DNA from: Paraburkholderia guartelaensis
GTDB lineage: Bacteria; Pseudomonadota; Gammaproteobacteria; Burkholderiales; Burkholderiaceae
Length of the DNA: 42,333 bases
Direction of reading: 5' to 3'
Assembly (NCBI RefSeq): GCF_004353905.1
Contig: NZ_SMOD01000056.1
Location: forward strand, 1 to 42,333
Under the pieces are notes generated by a model. The model saw nothing but the letters and a program-made list of their open reading frames with translations. It had not been told where the DNA came from and searched no databases. The translations under genes were made by a program, and so were the position numbers. Shown here in pieces: positions 16,158-24,977 of this stretch. The stretch's first letter is position 1; each line of letters begins with the position of its first letter.

Positions 16158-16934
16158 ATGAGCCTTTTCATTCGCAAGACCCGGCTGCTCGCGCATCTGC
16201 TGCGCGGCGCCTTGACCGTCGCGATGCGCTTTCCGCGTGCGAGCGCCGATCAGCGCCACGCCATGAACCGCGCCTGGTCCCTTAAGATGCTCGAGCTGTG
16301 CGGCCTGAAGCTCGTCGTGCACAACGACGCAGCGCGGCTCGACGCGGGCGCGCTCGTCGTGAGCAACCACATTTCGTGGATCGATATCTATGTGATCAAC
16401 GCGTGGCGTCCCACGCCGTTCGTTTCGAAGGCCGAGATCCGCAACTGGCCCCTCATTGGCTGGTTCGCGCAGAACCTCGACACGGTGTTCGTCGAGCGCG
16501 AGAAGCGCAGTGACGCGAAGCGCATCATGCATGAGCTGGCGGCGCGGCTCGAGCGCGGCGAGCTGATGTGCGTGTTTCCCGAAGGCACGACCTCGGATGG
16601 CCTCGCGCTCAAGCCGTTTCACTCGAACATGTTCCAGGCGGCGGTATCGGCAGGGAGGCCCGTACAGCCGCTGTGCATTTTGTATGAGGATGCACAGGGG
16701 CGGCAGTCGGTGGCGCCGGCGTATATCGACGACCTTTCGCTGAAAGATTCGCTCGACGCGATGCTTAAGTCCGGGCCGCTGACGGCTCACGTTTATGTTG
16801 GTGAGGCGATCGAAGCGGGGGATGACCGGCGCAAGCTGGCGGCGCGGGCGCAGGAAGCGGTGGGGCAGGCGTTGGAGACGATGCGGGCGGAACCGGAGCA
16901 TATGCAAGGACCCGGGGCCGTTCAGGTATCGTGA
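16158..16934 (+). CDS. plsC: 1-acyl-sn-glycerol-3-phosphate acyltransferase
   Basis: A 258-residue membrane-associated acyltransferase. The catalytic HX4D motif is H71-I-S-W-I-D76, and the glycerol-phosphate-binding motif is F140-P-E-G-T144. A substrate segment (FVEREKRSDAKR) lies between them, and a hydrophobic N-terminal helix anchors it to the inner membrane. It should acylate lysophosphatidate to phosphatidate. Other PlsC-family members act on ornithine lipids, so the substrate is inferred. ATG at 16158 follows 72 bases after pyrX. Confidence 0.88.
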   Translation: MSLFIRKTRLLAHLLRGALTVAMRFPRASADQRHAMNRAWSLKMLELCGLKLVVHNDAARLDAGALVVSNHISWIDIYVINAWRPTPFVSKAEIRNWPLIGWFAQNLDTVFVEREKRSDAKRIMHELAARLERGELMCVFPEGTTSDGLALKPFHSNMFQAAVSAGRPVQPLCILYEDAQGRQSVAPAYIDDLSLKDSLDAMLKSGPLTAHVYVGEAIEAGDDRRKLAARAQEAVGQALETMRAEPEHMQGPGAVQVS

Positions 16935-16983
16935 CGCATCGACGCGTTATCGAAAATAAAACATCGAAAGCAGGACAGTCATC

Positions 16984-17799
16984 ATGGATCGCACGGAACT
17001 CGGCGCGCATATTGCGGAGCGCCTCGAAGCAGAGCGCGCGCGATTGCGCGAACAATGGACACAGACGGCGCCCGTCAACCACTTCCATATCGACGACGTA
17101 CTTCCGGAGGACGTTGCACGTGCAATCCGCGCGGCCTTCCCCGACACGTCGAAGATGATGCTGCGCAAGAGTTTGCGCGAGCTTAAATACGTGTCCGCGC
17201 AGATGGACGCGCACGCGCCCCTGCTCGAAGAGATCATTTTTGCGTTCCAAATGCCGCGTGTGGTCGAGCTCATCAAGGAGATTACCGGCCTGCGCTCGCT
17301 CTATCCGGACGAGCATCTCTATGCCGGCGGCATCTCGATGATGGGGCCGGGCCATTTCCTCAACCCGCATCTCGACAATTCGCACGACAAGGACCGCGAA
17401 CGTTACCGCGTGCTGAATCTGCTCTATTACGTTTCGCCGGACTGGTCGCTGGAGAAGGGCGGCAACCTGGAAGTCTGGCCGAAGGGCACGAAAGCCGAAC
17501 CCACGACGATCGTGAGCCGCTTCAACCGCCTCGCCGTGATGGTGACCAACCAGCACTCGTGGCATTCGGTGTCGAAGAACGCGAGCACGGAGCAGCGCTG
17601 CTGCGTATCGAACTACTACTTTTCGGATCACCCGGTGGGCGACGCCGAATACTTTCACCCGACCTCGTTTCGGGGGCGACCCGACGAGCCTGTACGCGAC
17701 GTCGTGCTTCAGGCCGACGCCGCGGCGCGCGGACTCGTACGCCGCGTCTTTCCCAAAGGGGTGAAGAGCACCACGCACGTGTACAACAAGAAGCGCTGA
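16984..17799 (+). CDS. 2-oxoglutarate / Fe(II)-dependent oxygenase
   Basis: A 271-residue protein of prolyl-4-hydroxylase type. The iron ligands are visible as H129-L-D131 (NPHLDNSHD) and the distal H194 in HSWHSVSKN, with R205 as likely 2-oxoglutarate ligand. GGNLEVW and FNRLAVMVTN are strands of the double-stranded beta-helix core. It hydroxylates an unknown substrate, protein, sugar or lipid. Such genes are sometimes found near surface polysaccharide loci, and the O-antigen locus starts 1.3 kb away, but the intervening apaH is convergent, so no operon link exists. It lies 49 bases after plsC on the same strand. Confidence 0.85.
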   Translation: MDRTELGAHIAERLEAERARLREQWTQTAPVNHFHIDDVLPEDVARAIRAAFPDTSKMMLRKSLRELKYVSAQMDAHAPLLEEIIFAFQMPRVVELIKEITGLRSLYPDEHLYAGGISMMGPGHFLNPHLDNSHDKDRERYRVLNLLYYVSPDWSLEKGGNLEVWPKGTKAEPTTIVSRFNRLAVMVTNQHSWHSVSKNASTEQRCCVSNYYFSDHPVGDAEYFHPTSFRGRPDEPVRDVVLQADAAARGLVRRVFPKGVKSTTHVYNKKR

Positions 17800-17820
17800 G
17801 ATGGCGCGGCTGCGTGGCGT

Positions 17821-18672
17821 TCAGCCGCTTGTCGCGCGGCAGCTCTCGCACGGCACCTGAGTGAGGAGGCGCTGGGACGGATCTGCGTGGAGGTGCACCG
17901 CTGAAAGCTGTTCGCCCCAAACGCAGCCCGAATCGAGCCCAACCACGTTCTTGCGCAGGGTGAGGCCGAGCGCCGCCCAATGGCCGAACACGACCGTGAT
18001 GTCGGCGGTCTTGCGCCCGGGAACATCGAACCACGGCATAAAACCCGGCGGCGCCGAATCGAGGCCGCCGCTCGTGGTGAAGTCCATCGTGCCGTCTCGA
18101 TCGCAAAAGCGCATGCGCGTGAGTGCGCTGCACGTCACGCGCAGTCGATCGATACCCTTCAGGTCCTTCGACCAACGGTTCGGTTCGTTGCCATAGAGGC
18201 CCGCGAGCGTCTCCTTCCAGTTGTCACGCCGCAAGGCCTTTTCGAGTTCGTGCGCGAGCTCCATCGTGAGATCGACATCCCATTGCGGCAGCACGCCCGC
18301 GTGCACCATCAGCATGCCGCTCTCGTAGTGCGCGACTGGACGGTGGCGCACCCAGTGCAACAGGTCATCGGCGTCGGGTGCGTTCAGGATGTCGTCGATG
18401 GTGTCGCCCTTTTTCGACTTGCGGATTCCCGCCGACACCGAAAGCAGATGCAGGTCGTGATTGCCCAGCACGGCAACGCCGCGCTCGCCGAGCGCGATCA
18501 CTTCGCGCAGTGTCTCGAGCGATTCGGGTCCGCGATTGATCAGGTCGCCCGCAAACCACAGCGGCGTATGGGCAGAGGGCGCAGCCTTGGCGAGCAGCTC
18601 GCGAAACGGTGTGAGGCAGCCCTGGAGATCGCCGAAGGCGAGGGGGGCTGTAACGGGCGCATGCTTGGTCAT
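17821..18672 (-). CDS. apaH: symmetrical bis(5'-nucleosyl)-tetraphosphatase
   Basis: A 283-residue calcineurin-like phosphoesterase. The metal motifs occur in order: FGDLQGC, AGDLINRGPESL, LGNHDLHLL and later VFGHWAALG. ApaH hydrolyses Ap4A to ADP and also removes Np4-type caps from RNA. The gene converges with the oxygenase gene, 21 bases apart. ATG at 18672 starts MTKHAPVTAPLAFGDLQG. It marks the housekeeping side of the O-antigen locus boundary. Confidence 0.95.
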   Translation of the reverse strand: MTKHAPVTAPLAFGDLQGCLTPFRELLAKAAPSAHTPLWFAGDLINRGPESLETLREVIALGERGVAVLGNHDLHLLSVSAGIRKSKKGDTIDDILNAPDADDLLHWVRHRPVAHYESGMLMVHAGVLPQWDVDLTMELAHELEKALRRDNWKETLAGLYGNEPNRWSKDLKGIDRLRVTCSALTRMRFCDRDGTMDFTTSGGLDSAPPGFMPWFDVPGRKTADITVVFGHWAALGLTLRKNVVGLDSGCVWGEQLSAVHLHADPSQRLLTQVPCESCRATSG

Positions 18673-19089
18673 TAAATCGGAATCAGTTGCAGTACGGCGC
18701 GGGAAGAGACAATGACGGTATCACAGGAATAGTTTTGCCGCGTGGTGTGAAGAGTAGGTGACGCGAGTCATTGATGCGGCCGAAGTGACCATCGGAGATG
18801 CGGCCGATTTGTCGTTATCGCGCGACAGGCGCAAGCATTAGCCGGAGGCGCATGCCTGTGACGGTGTCGAATCGGAATTTGTCAAGCTGTTTCAAGATGT
18901 TAGCGGTATGGTTTTCGCTCTCGCTGGCCTTATAATTGTCGGGCATAAAATCAGAGCCAGAGTATGCAAAGTGGTTAAAAGACGGGCATTTGCTCGCCAA
19001 ACAGCCATTTTTACAGCATTCTTTCGAGCACTCTGCGTCCGGGGGCGCTAGGCCAGAGTTGCTATCAAACAGAGCTATAAAGGAGTTCC
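18673..19089 (+). promoter_or_regulatory. rfbB: intergenic region with candidate promoter of the rfb operon
   Basis: A 417-base gap between divergent apaH and rfbB with no convincing gene. A perfect TATAAT lies at 18931-18936; the bases 17 upstream (ATGGTT) are a poor -35, so the promoter is tentative. The long leader before rfbB, about 150 bases, could hold regulatory RNA. AAAGGAG stands just before the rfbB ATG. I looked for the JUMPstart/ops element common before O-antigen operons and found no convincing match. Confidence 0.4.
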
Positions 19090-20151
19090 ATGATTCTCGT
19101 GACGGGCGGTGCCGGCTTTATCGGCGCCAACTTTGTGCTTGACTGGCTGCGTCAATCGGATGAAGCCGTTCTGAACGTAGACAAGCTGACCTACGCGGGC
19201 AATCTTGGAACATTGCAGTCGCTGCAAGGCAATCCGAAGCACGTGTTTGCGCGCGTGGATATCTGCGACCGCGCGGCGCTCGACGCGCTCTTCGCTGAGC
19301 ACAAGCCGCGTGCGGTGCTGCATTTCGCGGCAGAAAGCCATGTTGACCGCTCGATTCATGGTCCCGCCGATTTTGTTCAGACGAATGTCGTCGGCACTTT
19401 TACGCTGCTCGAAGCGGCTCGCCAGTACTGGACCGGTCTGCCTGACCCCGAAAAGGCCGCATTCCGCTTCCTGCACGTGTCCACCGACGAGGTATTCGGC
19501 TCGCTCTCCGCAACCGATCCACAATTCTCGGAAACTACGCCGTATGCGCCCAACAGCCCGTACTCGGCGACCAAGGCCGGCTCGGACCATCTCGTGCGCG
19601 CGTACCACCACACGTATGGCCTGCCGACGCTCACCACGAATTGCTCGAATAACTACGGCCCGTACCAGTTCCCCGAAAAGCTCATTCCGCTGATGATCGC
19701 CAATGCGCTCGCCGGCAAGCCGCTACCCGTGTACGGCGACGGCCAGAACGTGCGCGACTGGCTGTACGTGGGCGACCATTGCAGCGCGATTCGCGAAGTG
19801 CTCGCGCGCGGCAAGAGCGGCGAAACGTATAACGTCGGCGGCTGGAACGAGAAGAAGAATCTCGAAGTCGTGCACACGCTGTGCGACCTGCTCGACGAAT
19901 TGCGTCCGAAGGCGACCGGTTCGTATCGCGACCAGATCACCTATGTGACCGATCGGCCCGGCCATGACCGCCGCTACGCGATCGACGCCCGCAAGCTCGA
20001 ACGCGAGCTCGGCTGGAAGCCCGCAGAAACCTTCGAAACCGGTCTTGCGAAGACGGTGCGCTGGTATCTCGACAACCAGGCGTGGGCTGACGAAGTTGCT
20101 TCGGGCGACTATCGCAAGTGGGTCGAAACGAACTACGCGCAGCGCGCGTAA
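19090..20151 (+). CDS. rfbB: dTDP-glucose 4,6-dehydratase
   Basis: A 353-residue short-chain dehydrogenase-type protein. The NAD-binding motif GGAGFIGANFV is at the N-terminus, followed by HFAAESHVDRSI, the catalytic STDEVFGSL and SPYSATKAGSDH (Y-x3-K), and NCSNNYGPYQFPEKLIPL. It makes dTDP-4-keto-6-deoxyglucose, the second step to dTDP-L-rhamnose. It is the first gene of an rfbBACD operon with gaps or overlaps of under 20 bases; rfbA starts 12 bases later. The start ATG at 19090 has AAAGGAG upstream. Confidence 0.98.
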   Translation: MILVTGGAGFIGANFVLDWLRQSDEAVLNVDKLTYAGNLGTLQSLQGNPKHVFARVDICDRAALDALFAEHKPRAVLHFAAESHVDRSIHGPADFVQTNVVGTFTLLEAARQYWTGLPDPEKAAFRFLHVSTDEVFGSLSATDPQFSETTPYAPNSPYSATKAGSDHLVRAYHHTYGLPTLTTNCSNNYGPYQFPEKLIPLMIANALAGKPLPVYGDGQNVRDWLYVGDHCSAIREVLARGKSGETYNVGGWNEKKNLEVVHTLCDLLDELRPKATGSYRDQITYVTDRPGHDRRYAIDARKLERELGWKPAETFETGLAKTVRWYLDNQAWADEVASGDYRKWVETNYAQRA

Positions 20152-20162
20152 AGGCGGTCGAT

Positions 20163-21056
20163 ATGGCGCGCAAAGGCATTATTCTCGCCGGCGGTTCCGG
20201 CACCCGGCTCTATCCGATCACGCATGCCGTGTCGAAGCAGCTGCTGCCGGTGTACGACAAGCCGATGATCTACTACCCGCTCTCGACGCTGATGATTGCG
20301 GGTATTCGCGACGTGCTCATCATCTCGACGCCGCAGGACACGCCACGTTTCGAGTCGATGCTTGGAGATGGCAACCAGTGGGGCATGAACATCCAGTACG
20401 CGGTGCAGCCATCGCCGGATGGTCTCGCGCAGGCGTTCATCATCGGCAAGGAATTCGTGGGCAACGATCCGTCGGCGCTCATTCTTGGTGACAATATTTT
20501 CTACGGCCACGATCTCGCCAAGCAGCTGGAACGTGCCAGCTCCCAGGAGTCGGGCGCGACGGTGTTCGCGTACCACGTGCACGATCCGGAGCGCTATGGT
20601 GTGGTCGAGTTCGACAAGGGCTTTCGCGCGCTGTCGATCGAAGAGAAGCCCGCACAGCCGCGTTCGAATTACGCAGTCACGGGCCTGTACTTCTACGACA
20701 ACCGCGTGTGCGACATCGCGGCGGACATCAAACCGTCCGCGCGTGGCGAACTGGAAATTACCGACGTCAATTCGCGCTACTTGAGCGATGGCGCGCTGAA
20801 TGTAGAGATCATGGGCCGCGGCTATGCGTGGCTCGATACGGGCACGCACGACTCGCTTATTGAAGCGGCGACGTTCATTGCGACGCTGCAAAAGCGTCAG
20901 GGGCTGGTGGTCGCATGTCCTGAGGAAATCGCGTATCGCCAGTCGTGGATCGACGCGGAGCAACTTCAGGCGCTGGCCAAGCCGCTCGCCAAGAACGGCT
21001 ACGGAAAATATTTGCTGAACATTCTTATGGATCAGGTCGCATGGCCATCACGGTAA
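20163..21056 (+). CDS. rfbA: glucose-1-phosphate thymidylyltransferase
   Basis: A 297-residue nucleotidyltransferase starting MARKGIILAGGSGTRLYPIT, then KQLLPVYDKPMIYYPLSTLM, LILGDNIFYGH and WLDTGTHDSLIEA. It makes dTDP-glucose from glucose-1-phosphate and dTTP, the first step to dTDP-L-rhamnose. The ATG at 20163 fits the family start. The last 16 bases overlap rfbC. Confidence 0.98.
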   Translation: MARKGIILAGGSGTRLYPITHAVSKQLLPVYDKPMIYYPLSTLMIAGIRDVLIISTPQDTPRFESMLGDGNQWGMNIQYAVQPSPDGLAQAFIIGKEFVGNDPSALILGDNIFYGHDLAKQLERASSQESGATVFAYHVHDPERYGVVEFDKGFRALSIEEKPAQPRSNYAVTGLYFYDNRVCDIAADIKPSARGELEITDVNSRYLSDGALNVEIMGRGYAWLDTGTHDSLIEAATFIATLQKRQGLVVACPEEIAYRQSWIDAEQLQALAKPLAKNGYGKYLLNILMDQVAWPSR

Positions 21057-21592
21057 CCGCAACGGCACTCCCGGAAGTCAAGATCATCGAGCCGAAAGTC
21101 TTCGGCGATGCGCGCGGCTACTTTTACGAGAGCTTCAACGGCCGCGAGTTCGAAGAGCTGGTCGAACCTGGCGTCGTGTTCGTCCAGGACAACCATTCGC
21201 GTTCCGCGAAGGGCGTGTTGCGCGGCTTGCACTATCAGATCCAGCATGCGCAGGGCAAGCTCGTGCGCGTGGTGGAAGGTGAAGTGTTCGACGTGGCCGT
21301 CGACATACGCCGCAGCTCGCCGAATTTCGGCAAGTGGGTGGGTGTGCACCTCTCGGCTGAGAATCATCGTCAGTTGTGGGTGCCGCCTGGCTTTGCGCAC
21401 GGCTTCGTCGTGCTGTCGGAGTCCGCGCAGTTCCTCTACAAGACGACCGACTACTGGTTCCCCGAGCACGAGCGCAGCATCGTGTGGAATGACGCTGATA
21501 TCGGCATCGAATGGCCGGTCGACTTCGAACCGCTGCTGGCGGCGAAGGATGCGGCGGGCAAGCGGCTTGCCGAAGCCGAAGTGTTTGCGTGA
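21041..21592 (+). CDS. rfbC: dTDP-4-dehydrorhamnose 3,5-epimerase
   Basis: A 183-residue cupin-type epimerase. Signatures are KVFGDARGYFYESFN, QDNHSRSAKGVLRGLHYQIQ with the catalytic His, VAVDIRRSSPNFGKW with its Asp partner, and PPGFAHGFVVLSE. The start ATG lies inside the end of rfbA, a 16-base overlap suggesting coupled translation. rfbD begins eight bases after its stop. Confidence 0.97.
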   Translation: MAITVTATALPEVKIIEPKVFGDARGYFYESFNGREFEELVEPGVVFVQDNHSRSAKGVLRGLHYQIQHAQGKLVRVVEGEVFDVAVDIRRSSPNFGKWVGVHLSAENHRQLWVPPGFAHGFVVLSESAQFLYKTTDYWFPEHERSIVWNDADIGIEWPVDFEPLLAAKDAAGKRLAEAEVFA

Positions 21593-21599
21593 GGGTGCG

Positions 21600-22496
21600 A
21601 TGGCGCTACGCAAACACCCCACCATTCTGCTCACCGGCGTGAACGGCCAGGTCGGATTCGAACTGGCGCGCAGCCTGCAGGGGCTGGGTCGAGTCGTCGC
21701 GGCCGATCGCAACATGCTCGACCTGTCCGATCTGGACGCAGTGCGGCGTGTCGTGCTGGAAGTGAAGCCGCAACTCATCGTGAATCCGGCCGCACATACG
21801 GCGGTTGACAAAGCCGAGAGCGAACCGGACGCAGCGATGCGCCTGAACGCCCACGCGCCCGCCGTGCTCGCCGAAGCAGCAAAACAGCTCGGTGCGGGCC
21901 TCGTGCATTACTCGACCGACTATGTTTTTGACGGCACGAAGGATGGTGCGTACGTCGAAACGGATGAGGCCAACCCGCAGAACGTGTATGGGAAGAGCAA
22001 GCTTGCGGGCGAGCAGGCGGTTGCGGCGTCGGGCTGCGCGCATCTCATCTTCCGCACGAGCTGGGTGTATGGCACGCGAGGCAAGAATTTTCTGCTGACG
22101 ATGCTGCGCCTTGGCGCTGAACGCGATGAACTGAGTGTCGTAGCGGACCAGATCGGCTCACCGACCTGGTCGAGCACGATAGCGGCGGTGACCGCGAACG
22201 TGCTGGCGCAGTTGACTGCCGCTCCAGATGGAGCCGAATGGTGGGCGCGGCATTCTGGCGTCTATCACCTTACGGCCGACGGCACGACCTCCTGGCACGG
22301 CTTCGCCGAGGCTATCTTCGAGGCGTCGGGCTTGCCGAAGAAGCCCACTGTCATGGCGATTCCGGCGTCTGCGTATCCGACGCCGGCCAAACGCCCCGGC
22401 AACTCCCAACTCTCGAACGACAAGCTTGCGCAGGTGTTCGGTGTACGGGCGCCGGAATGGCGGGAGGCATTGCGTTTGTGTATGGCGGCACGTTGA
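21600..22496 (+). CDS. rfbD: dTDP-4-dehydrorhamnose reductase
   Basis: A 298-residue reductase. It carries GVNGQVGFELARSL (NADPH-binding), NPAAHTAVDKAE, YSTDYVFDGTKDGAY, the catalytic Y-G-K-S-K and TSWVYGTRGKNFLLTML. It completes dTDP-L-rhamnose. The later half, after the ATG-proximal Rossmann part, is also normal. A gap of 164 bases to manC follows, so manC may have its own promoter or be reached by read-through. Confidence 0.97.
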   Translation: MALRKHPTILLTGVNGQVGFELARSLQGLGRVVAADRNMLDLSDLDAVRRVVLEVKPQLIVNPAAHTAVDKAESEPDAAMRLNAHAPAVLAEAAKQLGAGLVHYSTDYVFDGTKDGAYVETDEANPQNVYGKSKLAGEQAVAASGCAHLIFRTSWVYGTRGKNFLLTMLRLGAERDELSVVADQIGSPTWSSTIAAVTANVLAQLTAAPDGAEWWARHSGVYHLTADGTTSWHGFAEAIFEASGLPKKPTVMAIPASAYPTPAKRPGNSQLSNDKLAQVFGVRAPEWREALRLCMAAR

Positions 22497-22557
22497 CCGA
22501 CTCAATTTGCTTCCGCCGCTGCCGACAAGGGTAAGGTTCGCTGTCGCGACTCGGACC

Positions 22558-22634
22558 CACGGGCGGTGGGAGCGACGTTTGTACATGTAATAATGACCTG
22601 TTTACCGCCCTTGACCTCAACATCACGGGCGGTG
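22558..22634 (+). repeat. CACGGGCGGTG direct repeat with an inverted copy, before manC
   Basis: CACGGGCGGTG occurs at 22558-22568 and 22624-22634, and the inverse ACCGCCC at 22604-22610. The second and third copies can form a 7-base-pair stem with a 16-base loop. The core GGCGGT is shared with the ops element of RfaH-controlled operons, but the rest does not match. A TAATAAT at 22588-22594 lies between the copies. Function unknown. Confidence 0.4.
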
Positions 22635-22660
22635 CCCTCGTACGCTCAACAGTAACGATT

Positions 22661-24088
22661 ATGACGATTACCCCGGTCATTCTTTGTGGCGGCTCCGGTA
22701 CACGCATGTGGCCGTTGTCCCGCAGTGGATATCCGAAACAGTTTCTGTCCCTTTGTGGCGATTTGACCTTGTTGCAGCAGACGGCCAGGAGGCTTGACGG
22801 TCTCGCTGACACCGCAGCGCCGCTGGTCATTTCGAATGAGCAGCAACGGTTTCTCGTTGCGGAGCAGTTGCGCGAGATCGGTGTGCAGGGTTGTGTGGCG
22901 CTCGAGCCCGTCGCTCGCAACACGGGACCCGCGATCGCAGCCGCCGCGTTGATTGCATCGAAGGATGACGCTGACGCGGTCCTGCTGGTGCTGCCGTCGG
23001 ATCACATGATCGAAAACGACGATGTGTTCCGCGCGGTTGTCGAGAAGGCGCTGCCGCAGGCGGCCGAAGGAAAGCTGGTCACGTTCGGCATCGAGCCCAC
23101 CGAGCCTCACACTGGCTACGGTTACATCCGGCGTGCAGCGGCTCGCGGAGCGAGCGGCAATGTTTTCGAGGTCGATTCGTTCGTCGAGAAGCCGGACGAG
23201 GCGCGGGCCAGGGCCTTCCTGGCGGAAGGCGGCTACTACTGGAACAGTGGCATGTTCCTGTTCCGCGCCGACGCATACCTGCGCGAACTGGCTCTGCATG
23301 CGCCGGACGTCCTCGAACAGGTCACGCAGGCAGTTGGCCTCGCGAAGCAGGATCTCGATTTCCTGCGTCTCGATCGTGATGCGTTTGCGGCAAGCCGTTC
23401 GGACTCGATTGACTATCTCGTGATGGAGCGTACCTCTCACGCAGTGGTAGTCGCGGCGGCCGGGATTGGCTGGAGCGACGTGGGCACGTGGAGCGCACTT
23501 GCCGCAATCAGTCCGCGGGACGAGCAGGGCAACACCTTGCAGGGGGACGTGATCGCGTTCGATGCGACCAACACGTTCGTGCGTAGTGAGTCCCGGATGG
23601 TGGCCGTACTCGGCGTCGACGACCTGGTCGTGGTCGAGACTGCCGACGCTGTGCTCGTCGCGAGCAAGGAGCGGGCGCAGGACGTCAAGAAGATCGTCGA
23701 TCGGCTCAATGCGGCTGGCCGCGTCGAATCGGAATTGCATCGTAAGGTGGCACGCCCTTGGGGCACTTACGAAGGTGTGGATAGCGGCGATCGTTTCCAG
23801 GTGAAAAGGATCGTCGTTAATCCCGGCGCGTCGTTGTCGCTGCAGATGCATTACCACCGTGCGGAGCACTGGATCGTCGTGCGAGGCACTGCACGTGTCG
23901 TGAACGGCGACACCACACTGCTTCTCTCGGAAAACCAGTCGACCTATATTCCGCTCGGAACCCAGCATCGCCTGGAAAACCCAGGGAAGGTGCCGCTGGA
24001 GATGATCGAGGTCCAATCCGGCGCCTATCTTGGGGAAGACGATATCGTCCGTTTCGAAGATAACTATGGCCGGATGCACAACCGCTGA
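22661..24088 (+). CDS. manC: mannose-1-phosphate guanylyltransferase / mannose-6-phosphate isomerase
   Basis: A 475-residue bifunctional type II protein. The N-terminal pyrophosphorylase domain has CGGSGTRMWPLSR, PSDHMIENDDVF, EKPDEARA and WSDVGTWSAL. The C-terminal cupin isomerase domain has RPWGTYEGVDSGDRFQVKRI and SLSLQMHYHRAEHWIVV. It converts fructose-6-phosphate to mannose-6-phosphate and mannose-1-phosphate to GDP-mannose. The phosphomannomutase linking the two steps is not in the window, nor are GDP-mannose-modifying genes. The product probably contains mannose or a sugar made from GDP-mannose. Confidence 0.96.
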   Translation: MTITPVILCGGSGTRMWPLSRSGYPKQFLSLCGDLTLLQQTARRLDGLADTAAPLVISNEQQRFLVAEQLREIGVQGCVALEPVARNTGPAIAAAALIASKDDADAVLLVLPSDHMIENDDVFRAVVEKALPQAAEGKLVTFGIEPTEPHTGYGYIRRAAARGASGNVFEVDSFVEKPDEARARAFLAEGGYYWNSGMFLFRADAYLRELALHAPDVLEQVTQAVGLAKQDLDFLRLDRDAFAASRSDSIDYLVMERTSHAVVVAAAGIGWSDVGTWSALAAISPRDEQGNTLQGDVIAFDATNTFVRSESRMVAVLGVDDLVVVETADAVLVASKERAQDVKKIVDRLNAAGRVESELHRKVARPWGTYEGVDSGDRFQVKRIVVNPGASLSLQMHYHRAEHWIVVRGTARVVNGDTTLLLSENQSTYIPLGTQHRLENPGKVPLEMIEVQSGAYLGEDDIVRFEDNYGRMHNR

Positions 24089-24158
24089 TTTTGCGCGGCT
24101 CCCTTCATCGTCAGCATGTCTGCGCGCTGGGGAGCCAACAGTCTCTTCCTGAAGAAAT

Positions 24159-24977
24159 ATGCTGCGTCTAATTGACTATCCGAAACGCATGCTCCGCATG
24201 ATCGTCACGAACCGTGGCCTTATCGCCGCACTGACGGTTCGTGAAGTGCTGGGCCGCTACCGTGGCTCGATGCTTGGCATGTTCTGGGCGGTCTTTCAAC
24301 CCGTCCTCATGCTCGCCGTGTACACGTTCGTGTTCGGCGTGATTTTCCGTTCGCGTTGGCCGGGCGGCACAGGGTCGCGCGCTGAATTCGCGCTCGTGCT
24401 GTTTTCTGGTCTGCTCGTGTTCAACATGTTTGCCGAATGCCTGAACCGTGCGCCGAGCATCATCCTGTCGAACGTGAACTACGTAAAGCGCGTGGTGTTT
24501 CCACTGGAAATCCTGCCACTCGTGGCCGTCGCAGTTGCGCTCTTTCATCTCTTCATCAGCTTCCTGGTGTGGCTGGCGTTTTATCTGATTGCGATTGGCG
24601 TGCCGTCTATCACCGTGCTGCTGTTTCCCGTCGCTCTGCTTCCGCTGGTTTTCCTGTCGCTCGGTATCGCCTGGTTTTTCTCCGCGCTTGGTGTTTTCAT
24701 TCGCGATACCGCGCAGATCACTGGCCTGTTCACGACTGTGTTGATGTTTCTTTCGCCCATCTTTTATTCGGCAGACTCCATCCCGCCGCGATTTCGCCCT
24801 GTCGCAGAGTTGAATCCGCTCGTTCCACTCATCGAGCAGGTCCGCCGGGTTTTGATGTGGCATGAAGGTCTTGACCTTCATGCGTATGTGCCAGTGCTGG
24901 TGCTGTCGATCGTCGTGTTGCTGGGCGGCTTCTGGTGGTTCGAGAAGACACGAAAAGGATTCGCCGATGTCCTCTGA
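24159..24977 (+). CDS. wzm: ABC-2 polysaccharide exporter permease
   Basis: A 272-residue membrane protein with about six transmembrane helices and the Wzm/KpsM opening ALTVREVLGRYRGSMLGMFW, then VLMLAVYTFVFGVIF. The loop RPVAELNPLVPLIEQVRRV before the last helix is typical. It exports an undecaprenyl-diphosphate-linked glycan completed in the cytoplasm. Its last 11 bases overlap the ATPase gene, which implies coupled synthesis of the subunits. It starts 70 bases after manC. Confidence 0.95.
   Translation: MLRLIDYPKRMLRMIVTNRGLIAALTVREVLGRYRGSMLGMFWAVFQPVLMLAVYTFVFGVIFRSRWPGGTGSRAEFALVLFSGLLVFNMFAECLNRAPSIILSNVNYVKRVVFPLEILPLVAVAVALFHLFISFLVWLAFYLIAIGVPSITVLLFPVALLPLVFLSLGIAWFFSALGVFIRDTAQITGLFTTVLMFLSPIFYSADSIPPRFRPVAELNPLVPLIEQVRRVLMWHEGLDLHAYVPVLVLSIVVLLGGFWWFEKTRKGFADVL

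Noticed and set aside
18673..19089. JUMPstart/ops element before rfbB
   Set aside because: No match to the ops core followed by the usual context was found in this gap.
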